DNA from: Dromiciops gliroides
Lineage: Eukaryota > Chordata > Mammalia > Microbiotheria > Microbiotheriidae
Reading direction: 5' to 3'
NCBI RefSeq assembly: GCF_019393635.1
Contig: NC_057864.1
Location: forward strand, 469,634,617-469,698,616
DNA length: 64,000 nt
A model generated the notes under the pieces. That model was not told where the DNA came from. It made no database searches and saw only the letters and a list, made by a program, of their open reading frames with translations. How positions within the stretch are numbered: position 1 is the first letter of the stretch; each line of letters opens with the position of its first letter. Positions 23,126-35,879 of the stretch are shown here, piece by piece. Position numbers and translations under genes: made by a program.

Positions 23126-23257
23126 GAGGCAGCTAGGTGGCACAGCAGAGTCAGGAGTACCTGAGTTCAAATCCAACTTCTGACACTTAACACTTACTAG
23201 CTGTGTGACCCTGGGCAAGTCACTTAACCCCAACTGCCTCCCTAAAAAAAAAAAAAA
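23126..23257 (+). repeat. WSINE1-type SINE with head deletion
   Basis: Sense copy in which GGTGGCACAG joins directly to CAGAGTCAGG. The segment that normally reads TGGATAGAGCACCGGCCCTG is missing. The flanking word AATCTTATT is duplicated. Confidence 0.88.
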
Positions 23258-23394
23258 TGAATCTTATTTAGCTTCATAGTTTTAGCCAAACATTTGAATC
23301 TTGATTCAGCAACTCAGTGGCTTAGCTATCCCCTCCCAGCTTTGGGCCATGTGCATCTTTAATAAATAAGCCTTGTTGTTAGGTCTTTAGGAAA

Positions 23395-23525
23395 CTGAAG
23401 TAACCTGCTGAGATGGTTCAGTACTCTGCTCCCCTGGGCCTCAGTTTCCTTCTGTATAAAATGAGAGGGCTGGATCAGAAGCCTCTGTGGGCCCTTCCAG
23501 CTCTAGACCTAGGATCCTATAAATG
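23395..23525 (+). repeat. MIR 3' half
   Basis: Sense words CTGGGCCTCAGTTTCCTTC, TATAAAATGAGAGGGCTGG and CCCTTCCAGCTCTAGACC. Confidence 0.75.
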
Positions 23526-23944
23526 AGGTTGTAAATTAAAACTTACAAATCATCTTATCTGCGCATAAGACCAATCTTCTGATGCTACCATGGCTTCCTC
23601 GGTGATCCTCTTTATGTAATACGACTGTCTCTGTATTAATTGGGTGACTGTCCCACATTCTGCAGGAGACTTTTTCCCTAGTGTCATTTACTATTTTAGA
23701 AAACCCTTTAAAAATGTGCCAAAAGAAAAAACAAAAAAAAACCCAAAACCGAAAGCTCGGTCATTACGACGATCAAACTTTGGCCCCTGAGAAGAGCTGA
23801 AATAAACAACATACATGTACCTCACTGCCGTCTCTGCAGAGGGAGAAACCTCTAACCGTGGAATACACTTGTCTTCCATAAGCCACTGCTGAGAGCTTGC
23901 TTTTGCTGAACTGCTGCTGTTCTCCTTTTAAAACATCCAGGGTC

Positions 23945-24122
23945 GGGGCAGCTAGGTGGTGCAGTGGATAGAGCACCGGCCCTGGAATCAGGAGTACCTG
24001 AGTTCAAATCCGACCTCAGACACTTAGACACTTCCTAGCTGTGTGACCCTGGGCAAGTCACTTAACCCCAATTGCCTCACCAAAAAAAAAAAAACAAACA
24101 AAAAAAAACACACACAAAAAAA
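23945..24122 (+). repeat. WSINE1-type CORE-SINE
   Basis: Complete sense copy with an unusually long compound A/CA tail. AACATCCAGG before it and ACCATCCAGG after it form an imperfect target duplication. An extra AGACACTT repeat unit is present before CCTAGCTGTG. Confidence 0.92.
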
Positions 24123-24164
24123 AACCATCCAGGCACTATCACTGCTGATCCCTCTCACTGCAGG

Positions 24165-24320
24165 ACAGTCAACAACTATTTATTCTATGAAGGCCTTACA
24201 GTGTGCCACATCCTAGGATACAAAGTAACAGAGAAAACCCAAGCTCCTTAAGGAGCGCAACACACTCAGTGGGAGAAAGTGTGCAGCCCTGGGCCTGTGC
24301 ACCTTTGGGCCTAGGCTGCT
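24165..24320 (-). repeat. L2 3' end fragment
   Basis: Antisense L2-like words: CAACAACTATTTATT, then CAGTGTGCCACATCCTAGG, then AGCTCCTTAAGGAG. Diverged. Confidence 0.55.
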
Positions 24321-25003
24321 AATACCCTTGAAGGGACGGCACTAGTAGCTGAGGAGGAGGGGGGCAGACAAAGCAGGGAAGCCAGGGAGCCTAAGAGGAA
24401 AGAGAAGGAAGCAAGCAATTGAATTTATGCAGAAGGAGCGAGCAAGGAGTGGGAGTGGAAGAAGTGGGGAGGGGAGCAGAAGGCACCAAAGGATGGGGCC
24501 AAGGCTGTGAGCCTCAGGGAGCAGCAGGGTCCTCGAGGGGAAGGTTCTAGAGTCCGAGCCATTTCCAGGAAGTACTTCCAGTTTAAATTGTTCCACAGGC
24601 AAAATTTAGGAAGGAGACTAGAGGCCTCATAGATATGAGTCATCTCGAGAAAACTGAACCCGTACAAGCAAAAAAACAGAAACCAAAAAAACCAAGTGAG
24701 ACCATACAGGGAGAAAAGAGAAGAGGGCCCAGGCCAGTCCTGAGGTATCCTCATACTGGGCATGGCATGGGTGACACCAAGGAGGATTGGCTGGGAGGAA
24801 CACTCAAGCCAAGGCAGAGTCATGAAGAGAAAGCAGCTAGGAGAGCTCAGGAGAGGCTGGGCAGCCAGGTCTGGGCTGATTCTGAGGTTGCTGACACCCG
24901 CCATGGACAGCCTGGTACATTGGATAGACTCAGGTCCTGAAGCCAGGGAGACCCTGCTTCTTCCACTGGCTACCACTGGGCTTTGTTCAAGTGAACTTTT
25001 CTC

Positions 25004-25160
25004 GGGGGCAGCTAGGTGGCGCAGGAGATAAAGCACTGGCCTTGGATCCAGAAGGACCTAAATTCAAATCCGACCTCAGACACTTGACACTTACTAGCTG
25101 TGTGACCCTGGGCAAGTCACTTAATCCTCATTCCCTGCCCCCTCCCAAAAAAAAAACCCA
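25004..25160 (+). repeat. WSINE1-type CORE-SINE
   Basis: Complete sense copy of the subfamily with GGATAAAGC and an end like AATCCTCATTCCCTGCC, followed by an A-rich tail. Confidence 0.9.
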
Positions 25161-25691
25161 AGAAACAAAAACTATAAAAAGAAGATAATACTGCTTAATG
25201 GGTATACTCCTACATGGGGTTATAGACATCAGATGAGATAATGTATACAAAGCACTTCGTAAAGCTTAACGAGCTATATATCATTTAAGTCATGGTTTGT
25301 TTGGTCCTGATAAAATAAGGCAACACTAAATATTTCTTTGTATTTATTTTATGTGGTTGATATAAAATTATATTAATTTTTTCCATAAAATGTGGCTTCT
25401 CAGAAGCTTCACAAACATAACGATGTAATTTTTTTTTTAATTTAGTAGATGTTGTATATATAAAACAAAGGAAAGAGGTCATGGGGGGGAATGGTTTGGG
25501 ACTTTTATCAGAACGTGGAGGCAAAATGTGTCTGAGTTGCAAAGTGTTATTGCAGGGACACATCTAATGATCTAAATGGAAAGAATTTCACGGTAACCTG
25601 CAAACTCATTATTAGCAATTATGGGCTTAGAAGTGTTCAACAGATAATTGAATTGAGGTAGGTTCTAATCAAGAACAAAGATCAGACTTTT

Positions 25692-25831
25692 TTTTGGCGG
25701 GGCAATGGGAGTTAAGTGACTTGCCCAAGGTCACACAGCTAGTAAGTGTCAAGTGTCTGAGGCCAGATTTGAACTCGGGTACTCCTGAATCCAGGGCCGG
25801 TGCTTTATCCACTGCACCACCTAGCTGCCCC
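25692..25831 (-). repeat. WSINE1-type CORE-SINE
   Basis: Complete antisense copy. AAGATCAGACTTTTT flanks both ends (near 25678 and at 25832). Confidence 0.92.
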
Positions 25832-26940
25832 AAGATCAGACTTTTTAAAAAAAGAAAAGTAACAGAGTTAAAACTCCATTTTTATGCCCAGAAGCACATT
25901 AGAATGCTATGATCTTGAATAGGTTTCACTTACAAAGTACATGAATGGATGAAAGCGGAATTTAGAAACACAATTTGTTGTAAACAAGATTGGTAATTTC
26001 CCTTAAATAACACTTTTTCCCCCTAAATAAAACATCTCTTGTTGGATTCCTTTCACATTGTTGCTATGACCTTCTCTAAAAGATGTTTTTCTTATAATAA
26101 ATACAACTAAGCAAAACAAACCAATATGTTTTATGATGGGGGCTTTATTTTCTTTCTTAAAAAATATCTTTCATTTAGCATTTATTTTTAGCATTCTTTT
26201 CTTTTTAAATTCTGAATTCCAAATTCTCTCCCTCCCACCCCTCCAAACTGACTGAGAAAGTAAGCAATATGATATCAATTATATGCATGAAATATTTCCA
26301 TATCTGCCATATTTCAAAAAAGATAAAAATTTTCAGAGTGAAAAATTATACTTAAATTTACACTCAGAGTTCATCAGTTCTCCCTCTGGAAGTAGATTTC
26401 ATTTTTTTCATCATGAGTCCTTTGGAAATGTCTTAGATCACTGTATTGATCAGAGTAGCCAAGTCTTTCACAGTCAATCATCATTACAACATTGCTGTTC
26501 CTGCACACAATGATCTCCTGGTTCTTCTCATTCCACTTTGCATCAGTTCATATAGGTCTTGCCCTGTTTTTCTGAAACCACCCCTTCATCATTTCCCACA
26601 GCACAATCACAATCATATGCCACAACTTGTTCAGATATTCCCCAACTGATGGGCATCCCCTTGACTTCCAATTCTTTACCATCACAGAAAGACCTGCTAT
26701 ATTTTTGTACATACAAGTCCTTTTCTTTTTCTTTGATCTCTTTAGGATACCAACCTAGCAGTGATATTGCTGGATCAAAGGGTATGCATAATTATATAGC
26801 CCTTTGGGCTGTAGGCTGTTACAGGCCCTTTGGATCTACTACCAAATTGTTCTCCAGAATAGATGGACCAGTTTACTACTCCAACAGTTCACTAATGTAC
26901 CTATTTTTTTCCCTCATGCCCTTCAGCATTTGTCATTTCT

Positions 26941-27098
26941 TTCTTTCTTTCTTTTTTTTTTTTAGTGAGGCAATTGGGGTTAAGTGACTTGCCCAGGGTC
27001 ACACAGCTAGTAAGTGTTAAGTGTCTAAGGCCAGATTTGAACTCAGGTACTCCTGACTCCAAGGCCAGTGCTCTATCCACTGCGCCACCTACCTGCCC
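26941..27098 (-). repeat. WSINE1-type CORE-SINE
   Basis: Complete antisense copy inside L1. ATTTGTCATTTCT is duplicated on both sides. Confidence 0.92.
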
Positions 27099-27701
27099 CA
27101 TTTGTCATTTCTGATAGGTTGGGAGGTGGTACAACTATTGAGTTGTTTTAATTTGCCTTTTTCTAATCAATCATTTAGAGTATTTTCCCACATGACTATA
27201 GGTTTGATTTCTGAAAATTGCCTGTTTATTATTTTCAAAAATCTGAGTCAGTTATATATTTGAGAAATGAGGCCTTTATTAGAGAAACTTGCTATAAAAT
27301 TTTTTGATATTACTTCATTGTCTATGGTATCTTTTAGCAAAATGTAGTTTCCTTGATTATTTCTTTCTTTTAATTATGTCTGGTTTTGCTTTTGCCTTGT
27401 CTGAGGTCCTGATTGCCACCCCTGCCCTCTTCAGCTTACTGAAGTCCACTCCAGCCCTTCATTTCAACTTTCTGTCTCTTTCTGTTTCAAGTGTATCTCT
27501 TGTAAACAATTATTGTCAGATTCTGGTTTCTAATCTATTCTGCTATTCAATTCTATTTTATGGGATGTTCATCACATTCATACTTATGATTACCAATTGT
27601 GTATTTCCCTCCATCCCATTTTTCACTCTTTTCACTTTGTTTTATTGTTTCTTGATGTTTCATGGAATCATTAACCCTCTGCTTGCCCAACTCTAATTTT
27701 T

Positions 27702-27861
27702 AAATTTTTTTTGGGGGGGGGGGGGTTGAGGTAATTGAGGTTAAGTGACTTGCCCAGGGTCACACAGCTCATAAGTGTCAAGTGTCTGAGGCCGAATTTG
27801 AACTCAGGTTCTCCTGAATCCAGGGCCAGTGCTTTTATCTACTGCACTACCTAGCTGACCC
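27702..27861 (-). repeat. WSINE1-type CORE-SINE with G run in tail region
   Basis: Antisense copy, flanked by CAACTCTAATTTTT and CAACTCTATTTTTT. A 13-base G run at 27713-27725 sits between the T tail and the body. Confidence 0.9.
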
Positions 27862-29059
27862 CCAACTCTATTTTTTAAGGAATTATTTTCTTCAGTGATA
27901 TTTTGTACCTCCTTTTCTATTTGGCCTTGTCTGCTTTTTAAGGAGTTTTGTTTTCTTCAGTGTATTTTTGTGCCTCTTTTATCATTAGGCCAATTCTGGT
28001 TTTTAAGATGTTTTCATGAGTATTTTTTGTGCCTCTTTTACCAAGCTGTAAATCCTCTTTTTATCATTTTCTTGCATCATTCTCATTTCTTTTCCCAATT
28101 TTTCCTCTACCACTCTTTATCTTTTTCTTTAACTCTTCCAGGAATTTTTGTTAGGCTTGTGTCTAATTAGCGTTTTTTCTTTGAGGCTTTGTTTTTATCT
28201 GTTTTCATATAGTTGTCTTCTTCTGAGTGACTTGGTCTTCCCAGCCACCTTAATATCTTTTTGTGGTCAAATTCTTTTTTTGCTGTTTGCTCATTTTTCC
28301 TGTCTATTTCTTGACTTTGAAATTTATGTTGGGTTATATGGATTCTGCTCACCTGGGGGTAGAGGAGGCATGTCCCAAGCTTCAGACTTTTTCATGCTGC
28401 TGTTTTCAGAGCTAATTCTGGGAGTCTGAAAGTTTTGGTGTTTTCAGGGTGGTATGATCCTGGAAGAAGTATGGTCACTGCTCTTCTGGTCTGCACTTTG
28501 GTCTTTACCCAGGAAGGGTCTTGCTCCCCTGGCACCACAAGGGCCAGCACTCCTCTTTGACCTGAACTGCAACCAGGGCCCCTGCTGCCATGTGAACAAT
28601 CCACAGTTCTCCTCTTTGCCCTAGAATTGTGACCCAGAACTGCATTTGGGCAATAAAGCTGCCAATCAGTGCCAGCTGTACCTAGTGCCAACAAAGGGTC
28701 CCCTGTAAATCTCTTTCTGTACTCTTCTGCCTCTGTGTGATCCCTTTACCATCATCTCTGGGCCAAGAGCTCCCAAAGCTGCTCCGGTGGCTGCTGTTGT
28801 GCCACCCTGATATGTGGGCTCCAGACAAGCTTCTACCCTGGTGTCATAAACTTCTGCGAAACTCTTAAGTTTCCTCAGGTCAGAAAAATGTCTTAGCCTG
28901 ACCTTGATTGGCTCTGCCATTCCAAAATTTTATTTGAGGCATTATTTTCCATTTGTTTGGAAGGGAATGTTGAGAATTTGTTTCAATCTAGGTTGCCTCT
29001 ATCCACTGTCTTGGCTCTTTATTTCTCACATGTAATTCATCACCTTTCAAGGGGAGGAA

Positions 29060-29490
29060 GGGAAGACCTCACCATCACCGAGTATCATTGACTCCCCTGT
29101 TCCAATCCATCCTCCACAGAGCTTCAGAATGGGCACTGCCAAGGCCCAAGACTGGTGGTGTCATTTCCTTTTTCTAGAAACTCCAGTGGCTCTTCTTGGC
29201 TCCAGGATAAAATACAAATTCTTCTGTGTAGCATTTAAAGCCCTTTACCATCTGGCTGTGGGTTGTCTTTTTTTTTTTTTTTTTTTGTGGTGCAATGAGG
29301 GTTAAGTGATTTGCCCAGGATCACACAACTAGTGTCAAGTGTCTGAGGCCGATTTTGAACTCAGGTCCTCCTGAATCCAGAGCCAGTGCTTTTTCCACTG
29401 CACCACCTAGCAGCCCCTGGATTGTCTTTCTAGGCCTCAACCTAGTGTGCCTCCCTGCTGTTCACTGTTGGTCTGTTTTAACTGTATTTC
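29060..29490 (+). repeat. L2 fragment split by a SINE
   Basis: Sense L2 reverse-transcriptase C-terminal region: CTCCAGTGGCTCTTC, AGGATAAAATACAAATTC, AAAGCCCTTTACCATCTGGC, resuming after the SINE with CTAGGCCTCAACCTAG. Confidence 0.7.
29271..29417 (-). repeat. WSINE1-type CORE-SINE
   Basis: Antisense copy with a long T tail and a shortened core (CACAACTAGTGTCAAG). It is flanked by TGGGTTGTCTTT and TGGATTGTCTTT. Confidence 0.9.
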
Positions 29491-30124
29491 TTTGTTATAA
29501 GAAAGCATTCTCTTGAGGAAGGTATAGCAACAATGTAAAAAAAAAGAAATCAATAAGTTATTTACCTTTTAAGTGTTAAGGAAAATCAATAAAAATCTAC
29601 TTTTTAAAAAGGAATTTTACAGTTTCAAAGCCTTTTAATCTGATCTTCACAACCCTCTGCAGAATCGATGGCATGATTTCTATTTTACAGATAAGAAAAT
29701 GAAGTTAAGTGACTGGTCCAAGTCCATGTAACCATTAAATAGTAGTTACAATTGATCCTAGAACACAGAGATGAGGAGAAGGAAGGAGGAGGAAGAGCAG
29801 GAGGGAGGAGAAGCACAGTTTAAACAATTTAAAAGACTGTCACAGGAGGTAACACTATCATCTACCTGTACATTAGTGTAAAAGAGTCATTTATCCTTAG
29901 AAAAGAAAAAGATGCTTCCGAGTCAAATGTTCAATGTTCAAAACCCAAACAACTTATTATTTTACTCCTTAGGGGCACAAACTTCTGTTCATCTTAACTG
30001 GAAGTACTTCTAATTCTATTTGGAGACATTACATTTTTCTTGGTAAATACTAGGAATAACACTAAAAATTAAAGCTGAGAAGAAACTTGAAGATCCTTTC
30101 TTTAGTCCAAACTACTCATTTTAG

Positions 30125-30330
30125 TTTTAAATTTTTTGCCAATAAACTTTATTTTCTTTCCCTCCCACCGCTCCAATGGGAAGGAAAACAACAACAAAAG
30201 CCTTATGACAATATCCAGTTAGGCAAAGCAATTCCCTAAATCGACCAAGTCCAGAAATGTCTGCCTCACGCTGCATCTCAAATCCATGACCACTTTATCC
30301 AGAAGGGGCTCAAACCCCTTCTTTTAAATG
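30125..30330 (-). repeat. L1 3' UTR-like fragment
   Basis: Antisense words AAACTTTATTTTCTTTCC, AAAGCCTTATGACAATATCC and AAATGTCTGCCTCACGC resemble the marsupial L1 3' end. Short and diverged. Confidence 0.45.
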
Positions 30331-30504
30331 AGAGCCAGAAAAGGGAAAAGTGACTTGCCCAAAGTTCAAGAGTTAACGATTGACTCCATTTTCCCAAGGT
30401 CTTCCTGCATAAAATTTTACTTAGTCCCAATTTTTAACCATGCTGTTTTTATGTTACTTTATGGTAATAGCTAAAGAATATTTTAAGGATTGCAAGGTGC
30501 TTTA

Positions 30505-30690
30505 CAAATATGTCATTTTATCCTATCCACCCTTCAGACTAGGTGCTGTTATTATCCCCATTACATTTGAGAAAACTGAGGCAGAAAGAGGTCCAGTGAT
30601 TTGCTCAGGATCAAACAACTGGCAAATTACCAGATCTTTCTGACTCCAGGCCCAACATTCTATCCACTGTGTCACTTAGCTGCCTAGAGC
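30505..30690 (-). repeat. MIR
   Basis: Antisense MIR: ATTATCCCCATTACATTTG, GAGAAAACTGAGGCAGAAAG, AGTGATTTGCTCAGG. Confidence 0.75.
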
Positions 30691-30762
30691 ATGTACAACT
30701 GGAATCATGTTGCTTGCAAGCATTTATGATTTCGTTACAAATCGTCACACTTATACCTTTGG

Positions 30763-30915
30763 GATTTTTTGTTTGTTTTTGCAGGGCAATGAGGGTTAAG
30801 TGACTTGCTCAGGGTCACACAGCTAGTGAGTATCAAGTGTCTGAGGCCAGATTTGAACTCAGGTCCTCCTGAATCCAGGGCCGGTGATTTATCCACTGCT
30901 CCACCTAGCTGCCCC
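30763..30915 (-). repeat. WSINE1-type CORE-SINE
   Basis: Complete antisense copy; TTATACCTTTG and CTATACCTTTG flank it. Confidence 0.9.
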
Positions 30916-31442
30916 CTATACCTTTGAACAGCATGCTCACTGTAATCTTCATTCACATGAGGACTAAGTCTAAAATGAGCAACAGGCTAAAACAAATAAA
31001 ACTTAAATCATCTCCTCCCAAACTGCAGTGATTTGGGCCTTATCTCTCTTCTCAATGAAGTACCATCAATAAAGCCCACAGGCCCAGACATGTAGCTACC
31101 AAACAAACTTAGATTAGGAAAAAGTGGTCGTTAAGTTTCCTGCTTCTGATCGAAATTGCTTCACGACAACTCTGCAGAGATCAGAGGAAGTAAGGCATTA
31201 CAAGACATCCAAAAGGGGCCTACGGTTCTTAACAACACAAAGTGACCACAAAATTCCCATGGGTTTTTAAGCTTATGAATCCTTACAAACAAGGGAAAGA
31301 CTTTCATTGTCTCCCAATGACAAGTGCCCTATAATCTCAATAAATGTTAAGCGTTTATAATAGGAACAGAGATTCTTATCAAATCCTTGGTCAAAGGGAC
31401 CACTCTTCCAACAAGTATTAACCCATTAAAAACAAATATACC

Positions 31443-31610
31443 GGGGCAGCTAGGTGGTGCAGTGAATAAAGCACTGGCCTTGGATTCAGGAGGACCTGAG
31501 TTCAAATCCAGCCTCAGACATTTGACACTTAACTAGCTGTGTGACCCTGGGCAAGTCACTTAACACCAAAAAAAAAAAAACTCCAACCAATAAATATTAA
31601 AAAAAAACAA
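31443..31610 (+). repeat. WSINE1-type CORE-SINE
   Basis: Sense copy with a compound A-rich tail. AAAACAAATATACC is duplicated at 31429-31442 and after the tail. The 3' end is shortened: CACTTAACACC runs directly into A. Confidence 0.92.
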
Positions 31611-31804
31611 AAAACAAATATACCCTTTCACATTTAACTTAAGCCCAGATCCTATTTAACTCAATAACTACTCTGAGATCTACTATTCCACTAATGAATT
31701 ACAACTAGAAAGATGTAAGTTACTATTAAATCTTTAAATATCTCATGATATGACTGGTTTGCATATATACAGGACGCAGTAAAGATAAAATGAGAATGGA
31801 TTTT

Positions 31805-31966
31805 TTGTTTTGTTTTTTGTTCGTTTTTTGCAGGGCAATAAGGGTTAAGTGACTTGCCCAGGGTCACACAGCCAGTTAAATGTCAAGTGTCTGAGGCTGG
31901 ATTTGAACTCAGGTCCTCCTGAATCCAAGGCCAGTGCTTTATTCACTGCCCCACCTAGCTGCCCCC
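31805..31966 (-). repeat. WSINE1-type CORE-SINE
   Basis: Antisense copy flanked by GAGAATGGATTTTT and GAGAATGTATTTTT. Confidence 0.92.
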
Positions 31967-32959
31967 GAGAATGTATTTTTAAAAACCGTTTCTTAAAAAG
32001 GAAAACAATGAGTCATCATAATTATTACTATTAGAATAATGATGATAAAAGTACAACTACTTCCCAAAACATATCAGATCTATGTTTTAGGATACTTCTT
32101 GGAAACAAGAAATTCAGAAGATGAAAAAGAATCATATTTGAACTCCTATAAGGTGTAGCTTTTTCTACTGGTTAAAAATCAGATCAGCAAACCCTAACTC
32201 AACTCAGTAAGAATAATGAAATTAGTTTGTCTGGGTTTCAGAAGATTTTACATTAAAAGAAACGAAGAATCAGTATCTATCCTAATGTAAACAACTGTAC
32301 CCAAATCTCAGACTTACCAACTTGACTCAATTTTACCTAATCAAGATATTAGGAGTTAATGAGCCAAAAAGGGCCCATTCATATACAAGAATCCTTCCTT
32401 TTCTCTCTAATACTGGCTGCATACTTTCGAAGAATTCAACTACAGTTCTTTGCTACCACAAATGACAAATAGCCAATCTCTACAGCAGGCGGCTTATTAG
32501 TATATTCGGGAATCCATCTTTTAGGGATAATTTATGCGGCTCTACTTTGCTTCCCAAACTAACTCATACCACCAGCACTCCAGTTACACCATCAGTAGAT
32601 TATAAAAATATAGTTACTGAGCAAGTTGATTAAAATGATGATCTGCCACAAAAGAGCAGTACACAGCATGATTCCAAGGTCTCTCCTTAATATCAATATA
32701 ATCCAATTACTACAGGAGCGGCTATAAATGCTTACATCGAGAAAGTCCAAGAATTTGAGCTAATTCCTGGGTCTATATTCTAAACCACCAGTGACTCACT
32801 GCTCTCTATTAAGATTCTATCATAAGATTTAAGGCCAAACTCAATTTGCACTTAACCATACCTAGCTGTTATATAAGAAGTTCCCTGAAGAAAAATGGGA
32901 TCTTTCTAACAAGGATCTCCAATAATGGTGTGATCTTCAAGATCTACAGAAATTAAACA

Positions 32960-33960
32960 CAAATAGATAAGACCAAAAGATAATCCCTAATGGAAAAGTC
33001 AAAAGACATGAACAAACGGTCCTCAAAAGAAATGGGCACCACAGAAATAGCCATCACACAAAAGACCACTCTAAGTCATTATGAAGGGAAATAAAAATTG
33101 AAACAGAGGTTTCCCCTGACACTGTGAAAAGTGACAAAGCTGCCATGACAAAATATGGAATTGTCCATGTTTTGGAAGGAGGCAGGCACAGCAGGGAAGA
33201 GAGGCTCAATAATACAGTGACCTGTTCCAATCATTCTGGAAACCAATTTGGAATTATATGCTAAGCAAGCAATTAAAGGATCCACAGCATTTGACCTAGA
33301 AATTCCACTGCTAGGCAAATACCCTAAACAGGTCAAAGAAAGAAAGCATCTCATACTTAACCAAAATATTCATAGCAAGGCTTTTTTCAGGGTAGCATAA
33401 AACCTGGAAACAAAACAGATGTCCATCATCTGAGGACTGGCTAAACAAACTGTGGCATATGTGGAAACAATGAAGTGTAACGGAATATTACTGTACCATA
33501 GAAATGATGAATATGAAGAATACTGAGAAGTGAAAAATTTTATGAACTAATACAAAGTAAAGTAAGCAGAACCGAGCAAACAAGATACACAATCACCACC
33601 ACAATATATATGAAAGAATGATGACAACAAATTTTCAGTTGAATGCTGTGAAATTATACCGACCAAGCTTGGCTCCAAATGGTGGCTAGGAAAAAGCAGA
33701 AATGGGAATCTTTGGGGGCGGTATACTACGGATAAGGTGGGGTGCAGGGGATGGTTTTGTTGAATGATTTTCTTTGCTATATAAGGGAGGGCACCCTGGG
33801 TAGGAGAAGACACTCTGGGTGGGGACCAACAAAGGGAAGAAAATGGAAAATGAAGGTGAGATAAACCCAAAAGCTATCAATGACAGTTTTATATTTGAAA
33901 GAACAATGGAAAAAACAATGAGAATGCTACAAGTATGAACAGAGGGTATTACCAAGACGC
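32960..33960 (+). repeat. L1 3' part (ORF2 C-terminus and 3' UTR)
   Basis: Sense L1 words: GAAATTCCACTGCTAGGC, AAAATATTCATAGCAAGGC, GGCTAAACAAACTGTGGC, GAATATTACTGTACCATAG, AAGTAAGCAGAACCGAGC. The frame is interrupted by many stops. The 5' part is missing. Confidence 0.75.
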
Positions 33961-34052
33961 CCCAAAATGGAAAACCCAACCTTTTTTTTTTTTTAATCAT
34001 AGCTTTCAGTTCTGGAATTCTCAAATAAGGCTCAAAAATCATATGATAGTAT

Positions 34053-34195
34053 GGACAGCTAGGTGGGCCAGTGGATAAAGCACCAGCCCTGGATTCAGAA
34101 GGACCTGAGTTTAAATCCAGCCTCAAACACTTGACACTAGCTGTGTGACCATGGGCAAGTCACTCAACCCTCATTGCCCCGCAAGAAAAAAAAAA
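34053..34195 (+). repeat. WSINE1-type CORE-SINE
   Basis: Sense copy of the CCCTCATTGCCCCGC subfamily, with a shortened core before AGCTGTGTGACC. ATATGATAGT and CATGATAGT flank it. Confidence 0.9.
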
Positions 34196-35879
34196 TCCAT
34201 GATAGTGACATAACAATAGCCTGAAAATTCTAGTAAAACCAATCAGTTCTGAATGCTTATACTATTGGGGAGAAGGGGAAGAGAGAACTATTGAAACCAA
34301 ATCTCTTGAAAAACCTCCAAACTGGTCCATGTGACTTTAAAAAATATTCTTATCACACCCCCCCCAATCTCCCACTGCTCCCCTCAACATTTAGGCAACC
34401 TGAATCTTGGGATTTAAATGGCAACAGACTACAAAAGGGATCAATGATTTAAGCCAAAGGGTGCTTACAGGTGGACGTTTTCGAAATGAAGACACTAGGT
34501 CCAAGGGAGGGGAAGCGCCTCAATGTTAGGCACCTCCGAGCTGTCTCTGGCTCGAAATCCGCCATCCTCAGACTCCAGATCGCCCCCCCCCCCACCAGAC
34601 CACTCCAATTAGCAAGCATGTGGACACCCAGGCCCAATGTTACTGTATTTATTGCAGAGCCCCATAAGGCCCAGATCGCCACCTTTCAGACCTTTTCTGC
34701 TACCAGCAGCTGGAGCTATTGTGGTGCCCAGCAGGAAGCAGGCAGCCAGTTCCTGAGTCTGCAGTCAGGGCCCACTTGTCCTTGCAGATGAGTGACCCCG
34801 TGACATTTCCTGGGGTAGGTATCGAGCTTTGGGCGTTGGAGCCAAAAGCAAAGGCAATGAAACCCAACCTGCTACTCTCTGCTGGGCAGGTGGTGCTAAG
34901 CCAGCAGGGCAGAGTGGGAATGACCTCGGCAGCTCTATTTCAACATGGCTTCGAGTGTCTGGTTGGATAAATGGGGTTTTATTTTGTTTTACATGCAACT
35001 ATGCTTAAAGTATACGTACTCTCAAAAAAAATATGTGTTTACTAGTTTAGATAATTAAAAGCGATACAACCTGAGCCAAAATAAACCTGAACACAAAGAA
35101 ATATATGCTTGGTAACTCCTCTATTATAGAAAAAGATATATTCATTCCAGTGACAGTGATTCTTCAGAAACTTCATGAGCACTCAAAGAAGTGAGTTAGG
35201 GGTAAGAGAAGGGAAGCAGCCTGCTTTGGGGCTAACAAGAACCAGGAATCAAGACTCTAGCCCCAATTCTGGGTCCGTGGATAAGCCTCTCCTCTGGACT
35301 CTATTAAGGTTCACCATTGGTCAAATGAATGAGTGTACTAAATGATCTCTAAGGTCCATTCTAACCATGATCCTTTGCCATCACATCTACAAAAAAAGCA
35401 CTAAGAAACACAAGCTAAACTAACATAAATGTGCCAAGAAACTTATGTCATGAACCAGAGGCTTACAGCAGACAGGAGAAGGTAAAAGCTGGGTTCGTGA
35501 AAGGAGAAGGGCAGAAACTGAGCCTGGAAAGCAGCAGGGAAGGACCAGGGACAAATGAGGGAAATTCTGAAGGGAGTGATGGGAGAAAAGTGGCAAGAGA
35601 TAGCTCCAGGTCCTGGGGGAGGCTAGGCTTGTGAGTTAGGAAAGCAGGTTCATCCAACCCCAACAGCATCCTAAGGATGCCTGGGACCCTTTGGACTGTC
35701 TTTATAAAGCCCTATGTCTAGAAGAAATGTCAGCAGTTCTACCCACAGAGCCAGCCAAGATGGGATAATGTGATCTGTCATTATGACAGAGCAGACCAAA
35801 GAGAAACTGCACCTTGGCCTAGCTTAGTAGAGATAGCCAGGAAAAGGGAGGACAAAGACCCTCTCTGCTCTACCCTGGA

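Larger units (their letters stand above)
26150..29015 (-). repeat. L1 with large internal ORF2 deletion, carrying two SINEs
   Basis: In L1 sense (- strand) order: 5' UTR at about 28,430-29,015, ORF1 start region at 27,865-28,430, endonuclease-region sequence at about 27,320-27,690, then ORF2 C-terminus and 3' UTR down to about 26,150. The reverse-transcriptase core is absent, so the element is only about 2.5 kb without its SINEs. SINEs at 26941-27098 and 27702-27861 interrupt it. The assignment rests on known marsupial L1 words such as AAATTAAAACAACTC on the minus strand. All frames are broken. Confidence 0.75.

Noticed and set aside
24425..25036. 203-codon open frame on the - strand
   Set aside because: Begins inside a SINE and continues through low-complexity sequence; composition is Leu/Ser/Pro-rich without a family match.
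28392..28920. 100- and 84-codon frames on the - strand, one starting MAEPIKVRLRHF
   Set aside because: They lie in the 5' UTR of an L1 element and are not host genes.
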